From contig JABANP010000544.1 of NCBI GenBank assembly GCA_013115135.1, forward strand, positions 1-33,950: a stretch of 33,950 nt of DNA, in the 5' to 3' direction. Below, piece by piece: positions 9,451 to 19,508 of this stretch; position 1 is the stretch's first letter, and every line of letters starts with the position of its first letter. This stretch comes from Perkinsus olseni. Taxonomy: Eukaryota; Perkinsozoa; Perkinsida; Perkinsidae. The notes under the pieces are model-generated. The model worked only from the letters and a program-made list of their open reading frames with translations. It did not search any database and was not told the DNA's origin. Position numbers and translations under genes: made by a program.

Positions 9451-9581
9451 CTCAAGGTCTGAACTACTGGATCTACAAGCTACCTTCTAACCAGCGCAAC
9501 GTGCGTGCACCGTAACTAGACGTCAGTTGCGAACCTCAACAGTGCAGTAAGTGAACCAGGAACTCTGTGGCGGTCCACGGT

Positions 9582-9879
9582 TTAGGCAAACCTAGCTACC
9601 GCAACAATCCAACGAGTTGCAACAGTTGCAACAATCCACAGCAGTTGCACAGCTTCAAACCTCACGCAACGCGCAAAGCAAGCTAGCTGCACGCAAACAC
9701 AATGCACGCGCACTTGCAGACTTAAGAACCCTCGACGTTGAAAGAATGCCACTGCGGCATCGCACAATCCGGCGCAGCTACCCACGGTCACAGCGCGATC
9801 AGAGCTCGCAAGGAAACTACATCGTGGAAAAAGAAAACTACCCAGAGGATTGCAGCGAGACACTCGATGTGGATCAAAA
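9582..9879 (+). other. Possible Gln-rich coding remnant
   Basis: A plus-strand frame open from about 9600 to 9940 begins with a Gln/Leu-rich stretch (repeated ttgcaacagttgcaac) and continues with a basic region (RHRTIRRSYPRSQR). No ATG opens it and no domain is recognisable. It runs into the diverged R repeat at about 9880, so it is at best a fragment. Confidence 0.25.
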
Positions 9880-10206
9880 ATCCTTACCTTTTGCCATGGT
9901 AAGGCGAACCGGTGGCAAGAGAAAGCTTCGCGTCGTTTGACTGTAGTAACTTGAGAGGTGTTCAAAGCATACTAAACTTCATTTCCATACCAGCGAGGAA
10001 TTTCGGACGGTGCTCGCGAAAGCTCTTACAGAGGGCACTTCCCACGTCTGAGACGTTTCGAGGTTGATAGGCGCGTGTTTAGGGGAGAAATTTTCTGACT
10101 CTCACACCGCATTCGGGGAAGATCGAGTCAAAGTGCCGTAGACACGATCTCCATCACCAAACGGTACGCCGAGAAGCCGGAGGCTCATGAGAGATGCTTT
10201 TTGATT

Positions 10207-10245
10207 GGCCCGATCGATCCACTGCGTGGTTACCCCGATCGGGCC
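10207..10245. other. Covarying stem-loop in diverged R
   Basis: GGCCCGATCG (10207-10216) pairs with CGATCGGGCC (10236-10245); inside, CCAC-TGC-GTGG (10219-10229). Compared with 360-396, one base pair changed on both sides (C-G to T-A). Confidence 0.65.
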
Positions 10246-11418
10246 CTATCTGAGAGTCTGGTGTTGAGACTACTTCGCAGCGAGCTCCGAGGTCGGACGT
10301 CGTTACCTCCGCAAAGAAGAGTTTCCAGCAAAGCCCACGAGGGACAGTCGAAGCCAATCGGTTGCATCAGGATATGTCCAGATCGACAACCCTTTCTCGT
10401 GAAGCATGCGGAGATATAGCTGCGCTAAACTTCTCTATGCGGAGACTATGCAAGGTTAATCATTTTTCTGGCTCCAGTACGGTTCTTGACTCGATATACT
10501 GTATAGGTGCTGATCTCGCAGACTCTGCAGAGCGGTCAGTGTGATCTTCGCCAGAAATGAACCGTTTACTCATTCCTCAGGTACGGGCCTTGCTGCATAC
10601 CACCCTTCGAAACTTACTGTCACCCCTCGAAGTCGTGGATCACGGCTCTTCTCCTAGCGCTCTCGCCCTGTTTGTGGGTGCTTGAGATGTTCGACGAGCG
10701 GCTGCGTCAACAATCGACACAGTCTGTAACAACTACGGGGGGGATAGCCCGCCCTGTACTCGTAATCCGATCGCGTTAGGGCAAACTTATCTCAACGGAC
10801 TATCGGATAGTCACTATCTCGCATTTCAACCTTAGCGATTTCCCCACACATGGAGTTTGAAGGACTCTTGTCCTACTGAGAGCGATTAGGCTCTCACTCA
10901 GTAGCCACGGGCACCCAAAATTGTCATCGGTAACTCATATGGGTCTCTTAGACAAGTTATGGTTCCGTGATGTGGAGCCGCATGCCCCGATGGGGAGAGT
11001 GGCCATTCAACGCAATATGTTCTCACAGAGCAAGCTGACGATCCCAACCCCAATGGGACTGCTCGACGATCCGGAGTGCGAATGCACCAACAGCGTAGGT
11101 ACCACCATTGAGTATGACGGGGGTTCATACTAAGCCAGCGCGTTTCGGAGAACGCACGCATACTCATACGCATGTCCAAACGCATGCCCAACGCTAGAGA
11201 ACGCATGACAGCGCAGGATCCGTAATCGCTTATAACTTCATAGCCAGAGCGCTAATAGTTAGCTGGGGGTAATGAACAGAACCGGTAACTTCTCCCATAC
11301 CTACTGCCCGATTTTCAGCCTCATACCTGCTGCGCGGTAAGAATGAAGTAACACGATACCACGAATCACGATTTGCTACAACTAGTCTATGGGTCTTGCA
11401 GGGTCCGTGAGGTGACTT

Positions 11419-11472
11419 TCGCGCTCGCCCGGGGGCCCCAGCCCCCGGAGCGCGAGAGGGCGCCTTCGGCGT
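11419..11472. other. GC-rich double hairpin, diverged R copy
   Basis: TCGCGCTC (11419-11426) pairs with GAGCGCGA (11448-11455), with GGGGGC/GCCCCC inside, followed by GCGCC-TTC-GGCGT at 11460-11472. Counterpart of 1659-1718. Confidence 0.65.
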
Positions 11473-11515
11473 GCAATTAAGCTTTTGGCAAAGCAAGTTC
11501 GCGCCTGCACCTAGA

Positions 11516-13301
11516 CCCGTGATTTGTATATGAAAATCTCACCTTTCTGCCAGGTAAAGCCAACCGGTGATGAGACTGGGAGTAGAAAGTTTTGCGGTAC
11601 TTGGCTCAAGTAACTTAAGAGGTCGCAGCAGTTTACTAACCATCATTCCCGTACCAGCGAGGAATTTCAGACAGTGCTCTTGAAAGCACTAACAAAAACC
11701 GTTTTCCACGCCTTACGGTTGACAGAGCTGATTGTGGGGATGCGCGTTTGTCGAAGAAATTCCCCGACTCTCGTACTGCCTTTTGAGGGAGACAGAGTCA
11801 TAGGGCCTTAGGCACAATCTTTACCACCAAAGGGTCCACGGAGAAGCTAGAGGCTCATGGGCGATGCCTCTTGAGCAGCCCGACCGACCCACTGCATAGG
11901 TACCCCGGTCGGGCCCTATCTCGGAGTCTGCTGTTGAGGCTGATTAGCAGCGACCTCCGAGGTCTGACTTAGTAACTCACGCCCTGACGGGTCTTCAGCA
12001 ATGCGCACAGCGGAAAGTCGAAGCCACATGGCTAGATCAGGATATGTGGTTCAGGTTGGTACCGCTTCTTCGCGGAACATGCGAGAGGAGAGCTACGCGA
12101 ATCCTCTGAGAAACGAGACTACGCACGGTGAGGCATTTTTCTACCCCCAGTACGACTCTCGACTCGAGATACAGACACCCGGGCCGTCATATAGCGGGAA
12201 TCGCGAAGCAACCAGTGTGATCCTCATCCGATACGAACCGGTCGGTCTTCCTTTGAGTAAAGCTCCTCGGAACTTGTTGTCACCTCTCGAGGCATGGTTC
12301 TGTGAGCTCAGCTCACTGAGCTGTGGGTCATGGCCCCTCTCCCGGGCTCTTGTTTGCGTGTACGTATAAAATGTTCCACGATAGACTGCGTTGAAGATCG
12401 ATCCACGATGTTAACTAAAGGGGGAGGCAGCAGACCAGATAATCGTAACTGGTCGGGTTAAACCCGATCAGTGATCGGCGATCACGTTGGGTCAAACTAA
12501 TCTCCACGGGACTAACCGTTTGTCGCTATCATCTCACATTCCAACATTTGTGATCCATCCACTGTTGATGATCCACACATCGAGTTTGAACGACTCTCGT
12601 ACTGCTGGGAGCGATTAGGCACTCGCTCTGCGGCCGAGGGGACCGGAGATCCGCTTCGGTAACCCACATTGGCCTCTTTGACAAGTTTCCACTCCGTGAT
12701 GCGGCGCGGTTGCACGCATGCCCCGAGTGGTTGCACGCATGCCCTGAGTGAGCCCATGACCATCCAACGCAATATGTTCTCACGGAATGAGCTAGCCAGC
12801 ACAACTCCCATGACACAGCCTGACGACCTGCACTGCGATTGTGCCAGCGCCGTATGTACCGTCATCGACTGCATCGGTACTTCATAATATGCCAGCGCGT
12901 TTTGAAACCTGAACGCATGTGCCCACGCATGCACATTCGAGGCTGTACGCATGCCCTGCGCATGATCACTTATCCGCTAATAACTCCATAGCCAAGTAGC
13001 TATCGGCCACCCGACGAACTTCTGTAGCATCCGCCTCTCAACCTCTACCTGCTGTATGAACTTCGTAGCTGTCGTACATCTCGAATTAAACATGATCAAC
13101 GACGAACAAAATTTCCAAATTTCACTTGCCTAAAATACCAAAGGTTCTGGGAACTTGCGGGGAATTAGGAGTGCTCTTCGCGCTCGCCCGGGGAGGGGGC
13201 CCAAACCCCCGGAGCGCGAAACAGCGCCTACGGCGTACAATTAAGCTTTTGGGAAAGCAAGTTCGCGCGCTCACACCAAGAGGCTATCTAGCCCGAAACG
13301 T
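11516..13301. repeat. Repeat R, copy 2 (near-identical to copy 1)
   Basis: Begins cccgtgatttgtatatg exactly as position 1 and follows copy 1 with roughly one percent differences by eye. Its last bases, aaacgt, form the target site of the LTR element that starts at 13302. Includes the same stem-loop (from 11878), ACGCATGC cluster and double hairpin. No supported gene. Confidence 0.9.
13298..13301. other. Target site duplication, left (ACGT)
   Basis: ACGT immediately before the TG end of the left LTR; matched by ACGT at 22455-22458 after the CA end of the right LTR. Confidence 0.75.
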
Positions 13302-13906
13302 TGTGCGCGGCGGCGGTTATACTGAACCAAAGGCGTAGGTAGGTTCCCAGTAGGCGTAGGCAACCGCTGCGTATAGTGACTGGGATCACTCTCAACTCTC
13401 CCTAAGATCTTGGAACGAACCGTACGACTAGCACGTTCCTTGACCTTCACAATCCTATCAACTGGTTTAAGTCCATCCGACTGATCAACGACTCTATTGG
13501 AACTCTTGCCACTACGAGTCAATACCATCGTGACTATTCAACTCAATGCCTAACTCAGTAGACAATGCCGTAACTAACCCTTGACTACGATACCGTTCAG
13601 ACGAAGCGTAGCCACTAGCGGATGAGATACCTCAAATCACGGTAACTCACCCTGAGCCTGGGCTCAAGTCCAACGTAAGTAAACGACCTTGTTCGTTCAC
13701 GAACGCCTGCCCCTAAGGATCCTCACAACCCTTAAGGAGACAGCACGCGTGCACAAATCAGTGACCTCACAACACCGAGGCTAGCACAATAGACAGCACA
13801 GACAATATAGTAAATACCGTAACAGTATAACGATAAATACTATCATACAAGAGACAGATCAACCATATTAGTTAACAGGTCTCCGTACACTGCGCTGAAC
13901 CGCACA
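13302..13906 (-). repeat. 3' LTR of copy B (605 bp)
   Basis: TGTGCG…CGCACA ends. It differs from the 5' LTR (21849-22454) at about a dozen places by eye, for example tactgaacc versus tacttaacc and aacagtataacg versus aacaaggtaacg. It carries the orphan 85-codon LTR copy of the ORF1 start (ATG complement at 13526-13528), which runs into repeat R. Confidence 0.9.
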
Positions 13907-14077
13907 TTGCCCGCGTGAAATTACCCAATTTCAACTATTGGCGACTTCAATCCAACACGGAAAAAATACCATATACATACCGTGGCAACAGTTAACGACA
14001 TACGATATCATATTGACAATATGTGTTAACCGTACAATGCCGAAATAGAAATACTCAATAACCTTCCAATCATCATC

Positions 14078-15755
14078 TTATTCATCATCACTGCTACTCG
14101 AAGAACCAGAAGAGCTTGAAGAACCATCCTTCTTATCCTTAGACTTTTTAGACTTCTTATTAGATTTCTTCTTCTTACCCTTCTCAGAAGACTTCGCCTT
14201 AGCAGAACCTTCTTCATAAGTGGACTTCATAGCGTCACTAAGAAATACTGACTTAGAGCAACTGGAACCACCTTGCACTTCCTTATCATGCGTAGCAGTA
14301 GGAGGAGAGTCCCATACAGGTTGTGGTAGTACATTACCATCAGGGTCAGGAGTCTCATTCCAGCTACCATAATCCTTAGAAGCAGAATTGGAGTTATCAT
14401 ACCAACCCTTACTCCACTTAGAGGAAGTGGTATACCAGTTCTTATCCCACTTAGAAGAGGGGCCGTTATTACCAGAGGTATCCACCTGGGGGGTTGTAGC
14501 CTTAGCATCACCGGCATCAACAGCGCCAGAAACAGCCTCAGTAACCTCCCTAGTAGAAGCCTTAGTAGCAGCGTCAGAATAACCGTTCTTGGGGTCTCTA
14601 GCAATCTGTTGGAGAGTCTCGTTGTGGTCACCCTTAGTCTCCCATGGGATAGCCATAGCAGAACCATCCATAGGGTAGGCCTCTTCATCACCATCTCGAA
14701 CACGGCAGTACTTCATCTCAGCAAGAGTTAGAGCCCTATAAAAGCACTTGTCCTCGCGGTCCACCATTTCAATATGAAACATCTCAGACTCATACCTCTT
14801 CCAAGCCTGCTGAGCAATAGTATCGAAGACATGACCCTCGAAACGATTAACCATGCCGTAGTTCTTGACAGACTTATAATGAGTATATAAAGTCCTATAG
14901 AAGGGAACCTTATACACAGTCAATATCCTCAAGGCCATAAAATATAACGAATGGGTAACCATACGACAACACCTTTCTTCCGCAACCGTCGAATCCTCAG
15001 AAGGAACCTTCGGAGCAAGAAGAATAGGATAATTCTCAGTGTTTTCCCACTGAGACGTGACATCCAACATCATCTTAACACAGATGAACCGTAAAAAGAG
15101 AACCCACAGTAAGAACGGAACCAGGATACCAAATCCCAGCCTTCTCGAGTACCTCAACAGAGAGTTCATCGCCTGCCTTAACATCCGGAAATACCGTCTC
15201 TCCACTAACTATAAAAAGCCGTAACTCCGGAGAGAACGCTGACCAGACTTCAGGAACGAATGAACTACCCTTAACGAGAGTCAAACTCATGATCCTCCTT
15301 TCAAACTCATTAAACATCTCCAACCTTATCAATGGCGTAACCGGGAAGGATAAACCACCACTGACAAGCCGAGGACCTTTAACCTTGGAGTCGGTATAAC
15401 AACCCTGCTTGACCCCTCGAGAGTACTCGTAGAAAACCACAGGACCCTTGAACATAAACGTCTTCGTCAGCTTACCAAAGTCGACGTTAGCCTTCAAAAC
15501 AAAATCTCTAATCTCCTCAATAACCGGATTAGACTGTTTGCCGGGGGCATCAACCTTAATACTAGCAGCCATGCAGCGAACAGCAAAATCCATACCATTC
15601 TTCTTAGCTTCCTCGACCATCTTGGCCATAGACTCAGCCTCAGCATAATAATCAACATCTTCAACCATAGCCAAGACCTCCTCCGGCTTCAAAATACGGC
15701 CTTCGGAAACCACTTCGACAACCTTCGTAATAGCCTTGTCTAGATTATCAACCAT
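14078..15755 (-). pseudogene. ORF2 of copy B (unknown protein, one frameshift)
   Basis: ATG at 15755 (MVDNLDKAITKVVEVV). The first piece ends at 15075 and the second (from about 15130 to 14078) continues in another frame. The break is one extra A in the A-run near 15093, since the other copies have four As there. Without it the protein would be about 560 residues: an N-terminal acidic/helical part, a central part with a hydrophobic stretch of about 20 residues (GIWYPGSVLTVGSLL…), a Trp/Tyr/Ser-rich linker (SSKWDKNWY) and a Lys-rich then Ser/Asp tail. No signal peptide and no known domain. The hydrophobic stretch could be a membrane segment or a buried helix. It is conserved in three copies, so it was once functional for the element. 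Confidence 0.75.
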
Positions 15756-16320
15756 AAAAAAGCGTAAAAATCCGTGAGTAGGACCTCAGGGGGCAACACT
15801 ACTGCAAAGAACAATGCAGTAGAAAACAATAACCAGAACCCTTAACGTCCAAAAGGAATATTAAACTCCCTCACGGTATTAATAGAGCGAGACCTTCAAA
15901 GGTTGCGAACCTCTAGCAGCCGTTTCGAACGATTTCGCAACGATAAGACCAGTCTAAACGCCCTAACCGCTTTCCGCCATACGAATGGACTGTCGGCTAC
16001 GCAATAAAGACCAGCTCCCAACCCGGGGCTAAATAACCGCCCTTAAGGAGCACCGTCTCACTTAGGAACCAACGGACGCGCGCCCGTCGTTGAGGAATCC
16101 CAAGATAGATCAAGACCGCAAGATGTGCGCAACTAGGCGCCTACACCATAACACGGTGCAAACAAGATGAACACCCTAAGCAATTGGGCGCCTCAATAAT
16201 AACCATACTGCAGCAACTTTACTGCCGTACAGTCTCAATAAAAATCAGTAACGATAGTCAGGGTTAGCCGTAACAACAATAGTCAAATAACAATAGTCGC
16301 TACAATACGGTAATTGTAAG
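15756..16320 (-). other. Non-coding gap between ORF1 and ORF2, copy B
   Basis: 565 bp, collinear with 4245-4809 and 31288-31854. No open frame of note. Same two GGCGCC sites. Confidence 0.6.
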
Positions 16321-18090
16321 CTATATAATGGAGCCGAAGCCCCTGGCGTTGATGTCCTCCAACAGTTGCAGCACCTCTTTACTCCTCCTGCGAGTCCAGT
16401 GTCGACTGTCTGGGCTCACATAAATGAGGGAGTCCAACTCGGCATTCACCCAGTCAACATCCTCAACCTTCTTAACCGTGATGCAACCGTCAAATAGTTC
16501 AACCTTCATCGGCCGAAGGAGAACCTTATCTTCATTATCCTCTTCCTCACACTCGAGAACGATAGCCATCCCTACATAATCTTCTCCTACTGTGATCACA
16601 ACCGAGTCCTTGGGTGGCTTAATCCTTAGGAATTTACCGAAGTGTAACCCTTCAGCACGACCTAAGCGTTCTCTTAGCGAGGGGACATCAACTATCCTTC
16701 TATCTTCAGTATCATCTTCCTCAGAAGAGTCCGAAGGCTCTTCCTTAGACGATACATCGGGGTTGACATTAGGCGGCAACTGAACATCATCTTCATCCCC
16801 CGCCGAATCCAATGGCTCGACTCCCGGAGGCAATAAACTTCCTTGGGGTAACCCCAATCCTTCAGCCTCTTCAGCCTTCTTTGCCAACCTTTTCAACTCT
16901 GTCTTAGCCCTAGCCCGCCTTACCAAATCACAGTCATCATCGCCGTCCTGGAGCTTCATCTCTTTGAGTATTCCGTCAGCGTCCAAATAGACCCTGACTC
17001 CCCTATTGAGGTACTCATAAATGACTCCTTGCAAGGCCGCGGCATGAACAACGTTCTTCAGGGCAAAGACCTCTAGCTCCCCATATTTCTCGGGAACCGT
17101 AACCTTAGAGTCGTCCACCTCATCAATGCCGACTCCTCTTAACCCCGGAAATATTATTCCCGGACACTTCACACCATGCTTTACGAGAGTTCCCTTCACG
17201 TCCATCCGTACAAAGTGAACCCCATAATTGCCCGTCGATAGCACCTTAGGCGAACTATACTCACAAAGATTGGAGTGGAACGCTGTCGCTATCATCTCCG
17301 GACGGGAATCACATAAGGGTCGAACACAGGTGCGCCCCGCCACATGGTCGTGAACCGATAACAGGTCGTAGTCAACGTCGTCACTGGATTTATCTCGTTG
17401 CCCGCGTTGCCCGCGATGCCCGACTAAATCCAAATCCTGATCTTCAATTTTGGGGAGGGTATCCTTAAATTCATTCTCATCATCGTTAATCGAGTCATAA
17501 TCCGAGGGTTGCTCTCCCTCGCCATCAGAAAATTTCTCGATCGTAGATACCCATTCGCCCTCGATGGACCGACTCATATCAACTCGCACCCCCTCGGGAG
17601 TTAGAGTAATTTTAGTTTTCAATCTTGCCAATGTCGAACACCCTAATAAGACGGGTACGGTCATTGTATCCTCCGTAACAATGAACCACTCTATCACCGC
17701 GTTACTAGCCGTGGCTACCGTCAATTGCACCTTTCCCAGAATCTCCATCGCAGCTCCATCAGCCACACTGACCCTCGGTACATGTCGACATTCCACTGTC
17801 GCCACTCTCGGAACGTATTCCTTTAAGGTTGAAATCGTCACTAACGAAACCTCGGCTCCCTGTATCGAAATAACGCTGCTACCGGTTTCCCCTTCCAGAA
17901 TGACTTCCCCAATCACCATCGGAACATGCCCCGTATTGGTCGACGCCACTCTATGATCCTCAGCCTCATCTATAATCTCTCCATTTTTATCTCCTTCCCG
18001 ACTAACTCGTTCCGATCATGTGTACCTTCGCATTTGGGGCTGTTCTGCCTCTTGCTGTCGGTGTGCCCTGCCTCTTATTTAGAGCCTGCC
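16321..18090 (-). pseudogene. ORF1, retropepsin and acidic tail, copy B
   Basis: Open from 17949 to 16321. The upstream CCHC frame is the same frame but is interrupted at 18091 by compensating indels (for example an extra G near 18106 relative to copy C). In copy C the protease reads ALFDTGAEVSLVT; here the same place reads SSVISIQGAEVSLVT because three single-base insertions within about 45 bp shift the frame and restore it. The catalytic Asp-Thr-Gly is lost. The flap-side VPVLLGCSTLARL is intact. The remaining 400 or so residues form a hydrophilic tail with two acidic clusters, a short basic stretch (WTRRRSKEVLQLLEDI) near the end, and no RT motif. Confidence 0.8.
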
Positions 18091-18942
18091 TTAATATTTG
18101 GTCCTACACGTGTAGGCCAAATGCCCTGGGAACTTGCACCTCCTGCAGATCGCCTTTTCCACCTTCACATTACACTTATCCAACGTATGCGATGGACTCC
18201 CACACCTTATACATCTCTTCTCCATATCCGCAGGTTCCGTAGCCAAACAAGTACTCGCGGAATGCCCCGGTTTCAAGCACCGGTAACATTTAATACCCGT
18301 CGTATCCCGGCCTATTGCCAGAATATATCTCTCCGAATAGCAGCTTTCCCCATCGGACTCTTCACTCATTCCAACAGAGTAAGCCGATCCTTCTCTGACC
18401 CTGCTAAATGATCGACTCCTATATCGCGGCCTTTCCCTATCAGATTGTTCGCTATCTCCTAACATCTTTGATATCTGATACATCCTTTGAGCTCGATCCA
18501 ACACCCGTTTCTTCAGCGCTTTAAACGACACCTTAGGGTCAGACACATAATCATCCAATTTCCCCCGCAACTCCTTATCCTCCAAACCCATATACAATTT
18601 CCACTTCAGAGTATACTCTAGGATCGGAGACCCTAGGTAATATAATTCCGAAGACAACCTCTCTAAGCGCTTGACAAAGAAATATACCGACTCTTTACCC
18701 TGCCGACACTTCTCAAATGACTTCAATGACCTTTGCAATTTTTCATCCGTGTCGTACAGCTTTCTGAACCGCCTATATACCCTAGCCAAGTGCTTCGCAT
18801 ACGAGTTATGGCAACGATAAGGGGTCGCCTGCCTATCCACGACTGTATCCCAACAGTCGCTCTCAGTATGTTGCTTCAACCATAAATATTGTACCACCTC
18901 GGGATGCCCTTCCGTCTTTCTCTCCATCTCCGTCAACCACAT
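18091..18942 (-). CDS. ORF1 segment: Gag domain with three CCHC zinc knuckles
   Basis: The 283-codon frame has a helical Gag-type region (YRRFRKLYDTDEKLQRSL, then QGKESVYFFVKRLERLSSEL, the pattern of retrotransposon Gag proteins: a QG-x-E-S-V motif followed by a Phe/Leu-rich helix). A Ser/Arg-rich hinge follows, then three C-x2-C-x4-H-x4-C knuckles: CYRCLKPGHSASTC, CIRCGSPSHTLDKC and CRRCKFPGHLAYTC (about 18108-18293). The role is capsid assembly and RNA binding. The frame ends three residues after the third knuckle, where copy C continues into the protease. The upstream end overlaps the RS-rich segment in another frame, so the true product is part of a longer ORF1. Confidence 0.85.
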   Translation of the reverse strand: MWLTEMERKTEGHPEVVQYLWLKQHTESDCWDTVVDRQATPYRCHNSYAKHLARVYRRFRKLYDTDEKLQRSLKSFEKCRQGKESVYFFVKRLERLSSELYYLGSPILEYTLKWKLYMGLEDKELRGKLDDYVSDPKVSFKALKKRVLDRAQRMYQISKMLGDSEQSDRERPRYRSRSFSRVREGSAYSVGMSEESDGESCYSERYILAIGRDTTGIKCYRCLKPGHSASTCLATEPADMEKRCIRCGSPSHTLDKCNVKVEKAICRRCKFPGHLAYTCRTKY

Positions 18943-19508
18943 GGTACCCGACCTCTATCCTCGTTCCCTCGAAATCGAAATTCCGGCTTTAATTTTAGGG
19001 CAGTCTGTTGAGCGCTATCGAACTCCTTTATGGTGATAGGATCTCTACATCTCGCCGACCCACAACTATCACAATTCCTTCTCCTCCTATGCACCCTTCG
19101 CGTCGGACGATAATGCGACCCTCTCGTCAATTTATACCTCATATCGCTCTGTGAGCTCGAATTTCCCGCGGAAGAATCCACGCTACTGCTCCCATAACGT
19201 CTTCGTGCCCCATCACGTCTCTTATAACCCGAGGAGCTCGAACTAGAACTCGAGTCGCTCGGCGATGGCGAACCCTTCTTGCGAGACCGACGCGTAGCTC
19301 CACCTCTTCTCTTTCCTCGCCTATATTCACTAGACCCATCACTGGGTACCACGTACCCTCGGTAATCCTCTCTAGAATCCTCCTTATACCTCTCTCGGCT
19401 ACTTCCCCTACTCGATTTCTCGCCTCTTCGTCGCTCCCCCTTCGTTCGCTCACTCGCTCGTTCGCTCGTTCGCTCGTTCGCTCCTTCCTTTAAATTCTTT
19501 CCGGCCAC
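18933..19508 (-). CDS. ORF1 segment: RS-rich basic region
   Basis: The 191-codon frame is dominated by Arg, Lys, Ser and Glu: an ERTSERASERTK stretch from an 8-bp microsatellite, a Ser run (DSSSSSSSSG) and an Arg cluster (RRVHRRRRN) with a CDSCGSARC motif. Such regions in Gag proteins often bind RNA. The start is not a separate gene start; it overlaps the preceding segment at 19450-19508, where the microsatellite probably moved the frame, and overlaps the Gag segment by about 10 bp. Confidence 0.6.
   Translation of the reverse strand: MAGKNLKEGANERTSERASERTKGERRRGEKSSRGSSRERYKEDSREDYRGYVVPSDGSSEYRRGKRRGGATRRSRKKGSPSPSDSSSSSSSSGYKRRDGARRRYGSSSVDSSAGNSSSQSDMRYKLTRGSHYRPTRRVHRRRRNCDSCGSARCRDPITIKEFDSAQQTALKLKPEFRFRGNEDRGRVPCG
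19447..19490. repeat. 8-bp microsatellite in ORF1
   Basis: About four to five imperfect units of CGCTCGTT. It lies exactly where the ORF1 reading frame changes, and gives (SER)/(NERTSER)-type repeats in both frames. Confidence 0.75.

Larger units (their letters stand above)
9880..11515. repeat. Repeat R, diverged copy
   Basis: Collinear with 1-1783 over its whole length but with many substitutions and small indels. Shared blocks include aaccggt near the start, accagcgaggaatttc, the covarying stem at 10207-10245, gagcgattaggc, cgcaatatgttctcac and the terminal hairpins. It ends ctaga at 11515 and is followed directly by the next R copy in the same orientation, so R occurs as a head-to-tail tandem with a period near 1.64 kb. 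No coding frame is shared with the other copies. Confidence 0.8.
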
